From Brucellaceae bacterium (GTDB taxonomy: Bacteria > Pseudomonadota > Alphaproteobacteria > Rhizobiales > Rhizobiaceae): DNA of 64,000 bases. A model generated the notes under the pieces. That model ran no database searches, had not been told where the DNA came from, and saw only the letters and a list, made by a program, of their open reading frames with translations. Positions 63,335 to 64,000 of the stretch are shown one piece after another. The DNA lies in NCBI GenBank assembly GCA_020637755.1, contig JACKJW010000002.1, forward strand, positions 62,001 to 126,000. Reading direction: 5' to 3'. A program made the translations under genes and the position numbers. Position 1 is the stretch's first letter; every line of letters begins with the position of its first letter.

Positions 63335-63685
63335 TCAGATGGAAAAACTCGTCCCGCAGCCGCAGCTCGCAACGGCATTCGGATTGTCGATGCGGAAGGC
63401 CTGGCCCATCAGCTCATCGACGAAATCCACGCGCGAGCCGCCCATGTAGACCAGCGACAGGTCATCGATGAACACCTTCGCGCCGTTCTTCTCGAAAACA
63501 CGGTCGCCGGGCTGCTGCGTGTCCGTCAGGTCGATCTGGTAGGAAAAGCCGGAACAACCGCCGCCTTCCACGGCAATCCGCAGACCGATCTTGTCCGGTT
63601 CCCCGGCAAGCACCTTGAGGATGCGCGCGGCTGCGGCCTCGGTGACTTCAACGCCCTTCATCGCGGTTGCAGGATTGTCGCCCAT
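63335..63685 (-). CDS. erpA: Fe-S insertion protein, ErpA/IscA type
   Basis: A-type carrier that delivers clusters to apo-proteins. 116 residues from ATG 63685 (AAGGT upstream; the longer frame lacks homology). Cluster Cys residues are in GGGCSGFSYQ and the C-terminal SCGCGTSFSI. This is the only A-type carrier in the window and the suf operon has none, so it may serve SUF. It lies divergent from dgt, the common rhizobial arrangement. Confidence 0.93.
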   Translation of the reverse strand: MGDNPATAMKGVEVTEAAAARILKVLAGEPDKIGLRIAVEGGGCSGFSYQIDLTDTQQPGDRVFEKNGAKVFIDDLSLVYMGGSRVDFVDELMGQAFRIDNPNAVASCGCGTSFSI

Positions 63686-63800
63686 GGCAATGACCTTGCT
63701 TTCTTCACTGCCCCATAGGTAAGAAGCGGCGGGCAGGGCGTCAACTGCGGCCACGGCGACGCCTCGTTCACGATTGCGGCACGAATGGCAGGGGCTTGCC

Positions 63801-64000
63801 ATGGAACTCGGCGACATCGGCTTCGGCTACCGCCCGCGCGCGCCCTGGGCGTGTGACCCGGCCCGCACGCGCGGACGTCTGATCGCTGAACCCGAAAGCC
63901 CGACCCGTACGCCCTACCAGCGCGACCGCGACCGCATCATCCATTCCACAGCCTTCCGCAGGCTCAAGCACAAGACGCAGGTCTTCGTCGCCCATGAGGG
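63801..64000 (+). CDS. dgt: dGTP triphosphohydrolase, N-terminal part
   Basis: Starts at ATG 63801 with AGGGG seven bases upstream; runs off the window end. The visible 66 residues include [40 protein letters not shown], matching the start of the HD-domain dNTPase family (positions shown here for its key [15 protein letters not shown] part). The HD motif itself lies beyond the window. It hydrolyses dNTPs to nucleosides and triphosphate. Confidence 0.93.
   Translation, partial: MELGDIGFGYRPRAPWACDPARTRGRLIAEPESPTRTPYQRDRDRIIHSTAFRRLKHKTQVFVAHE

Overview
The window is GC-rich chromosomal DNA of an alphaproteobacterium, most likely of the order Hyphomicrobiales (Rhizobiales). Pointers are an ExoR-type Sel1-repeat regulator, a PopZ/DUF2497 protein in the tolC-popZ-valS neighbourhood, a SUF operon with SufT under an Irr-type iron box, a DUF455 ferritin-like protein, and an RNase E with a long acidic insertion. 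Genus and family cannot be fixed from the sequence. Coding density is high and almost everything is core housekeeping. No insertion sequence, prophage or CRISPR array was seen.

Layout. 1-6.6 kb: end of a DUF2155 gene, then aat, accC-accB, a DsbA-like protein and an M48 protease-chaperone on the minus strand, and a class I aminotransferase on the plus strand. 6.6-11.4 kb: rne with a long leader, divergent from a periplasmic amidase (amiC-like). 11.5-14.0 kb: mrcA (PBP1A), broken by five single-base losses within about 630 bases, probably a sequence error. 14.1-16.6 kb: prfB with a textbook programmed +1 frameshift, then an M23 envelope peptidase. 16.7-25.3 kb: DUF455, bcp, a large AsmA/YhdP-like protein, tyrS, anmK and a solitary TadG-like von Willebrand protein.

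25.3-33.7 kb: iron-sulfur assembly. A promoter overlapped by an Irr-like palindrome precedes a NifS-type desulfurase, sufB, an unlisted 53-residue membrane protein, sufC, sufD, sufS, sufT and a TauE/SafE permease that abuts sufT. No sufA lies in this cluster; an ErpA/IscA-type protein is at 63.3-63.7 kb. 33.9-38.5 kb: ilvA, two alpha/beta hydrolases and an MFS transporter. 38.7-41.9 kb: a tight operon for cysteine synthase, alanyl-tRNA editing, mercaptopyruvate sulfurtransferase and a GNAT. 42.1-45.4 kb: ald and a divergent Lrp-type regulator, then a photolyase.

45.5-48.4 kb is the most accessory-looking part: a TpsB-type outer-membrane transporter coupled to a secreted proline-rich protein with eight 28-residue repeats and no recognisable TPS domain, lying downstream of tRNA-Asn. 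48.8-57.3 kb: a small membrane protein, a sulfotransferase, tRNA-Cys, pcm, tolC, popZ, a small PEBP-like protein and valS. 57.3-64 kb: ppk2, a TerC-family protein, exoR, xthA with a coupled small exported protein, an NCS2 nucleobase permease, erpA and the start of dgt.
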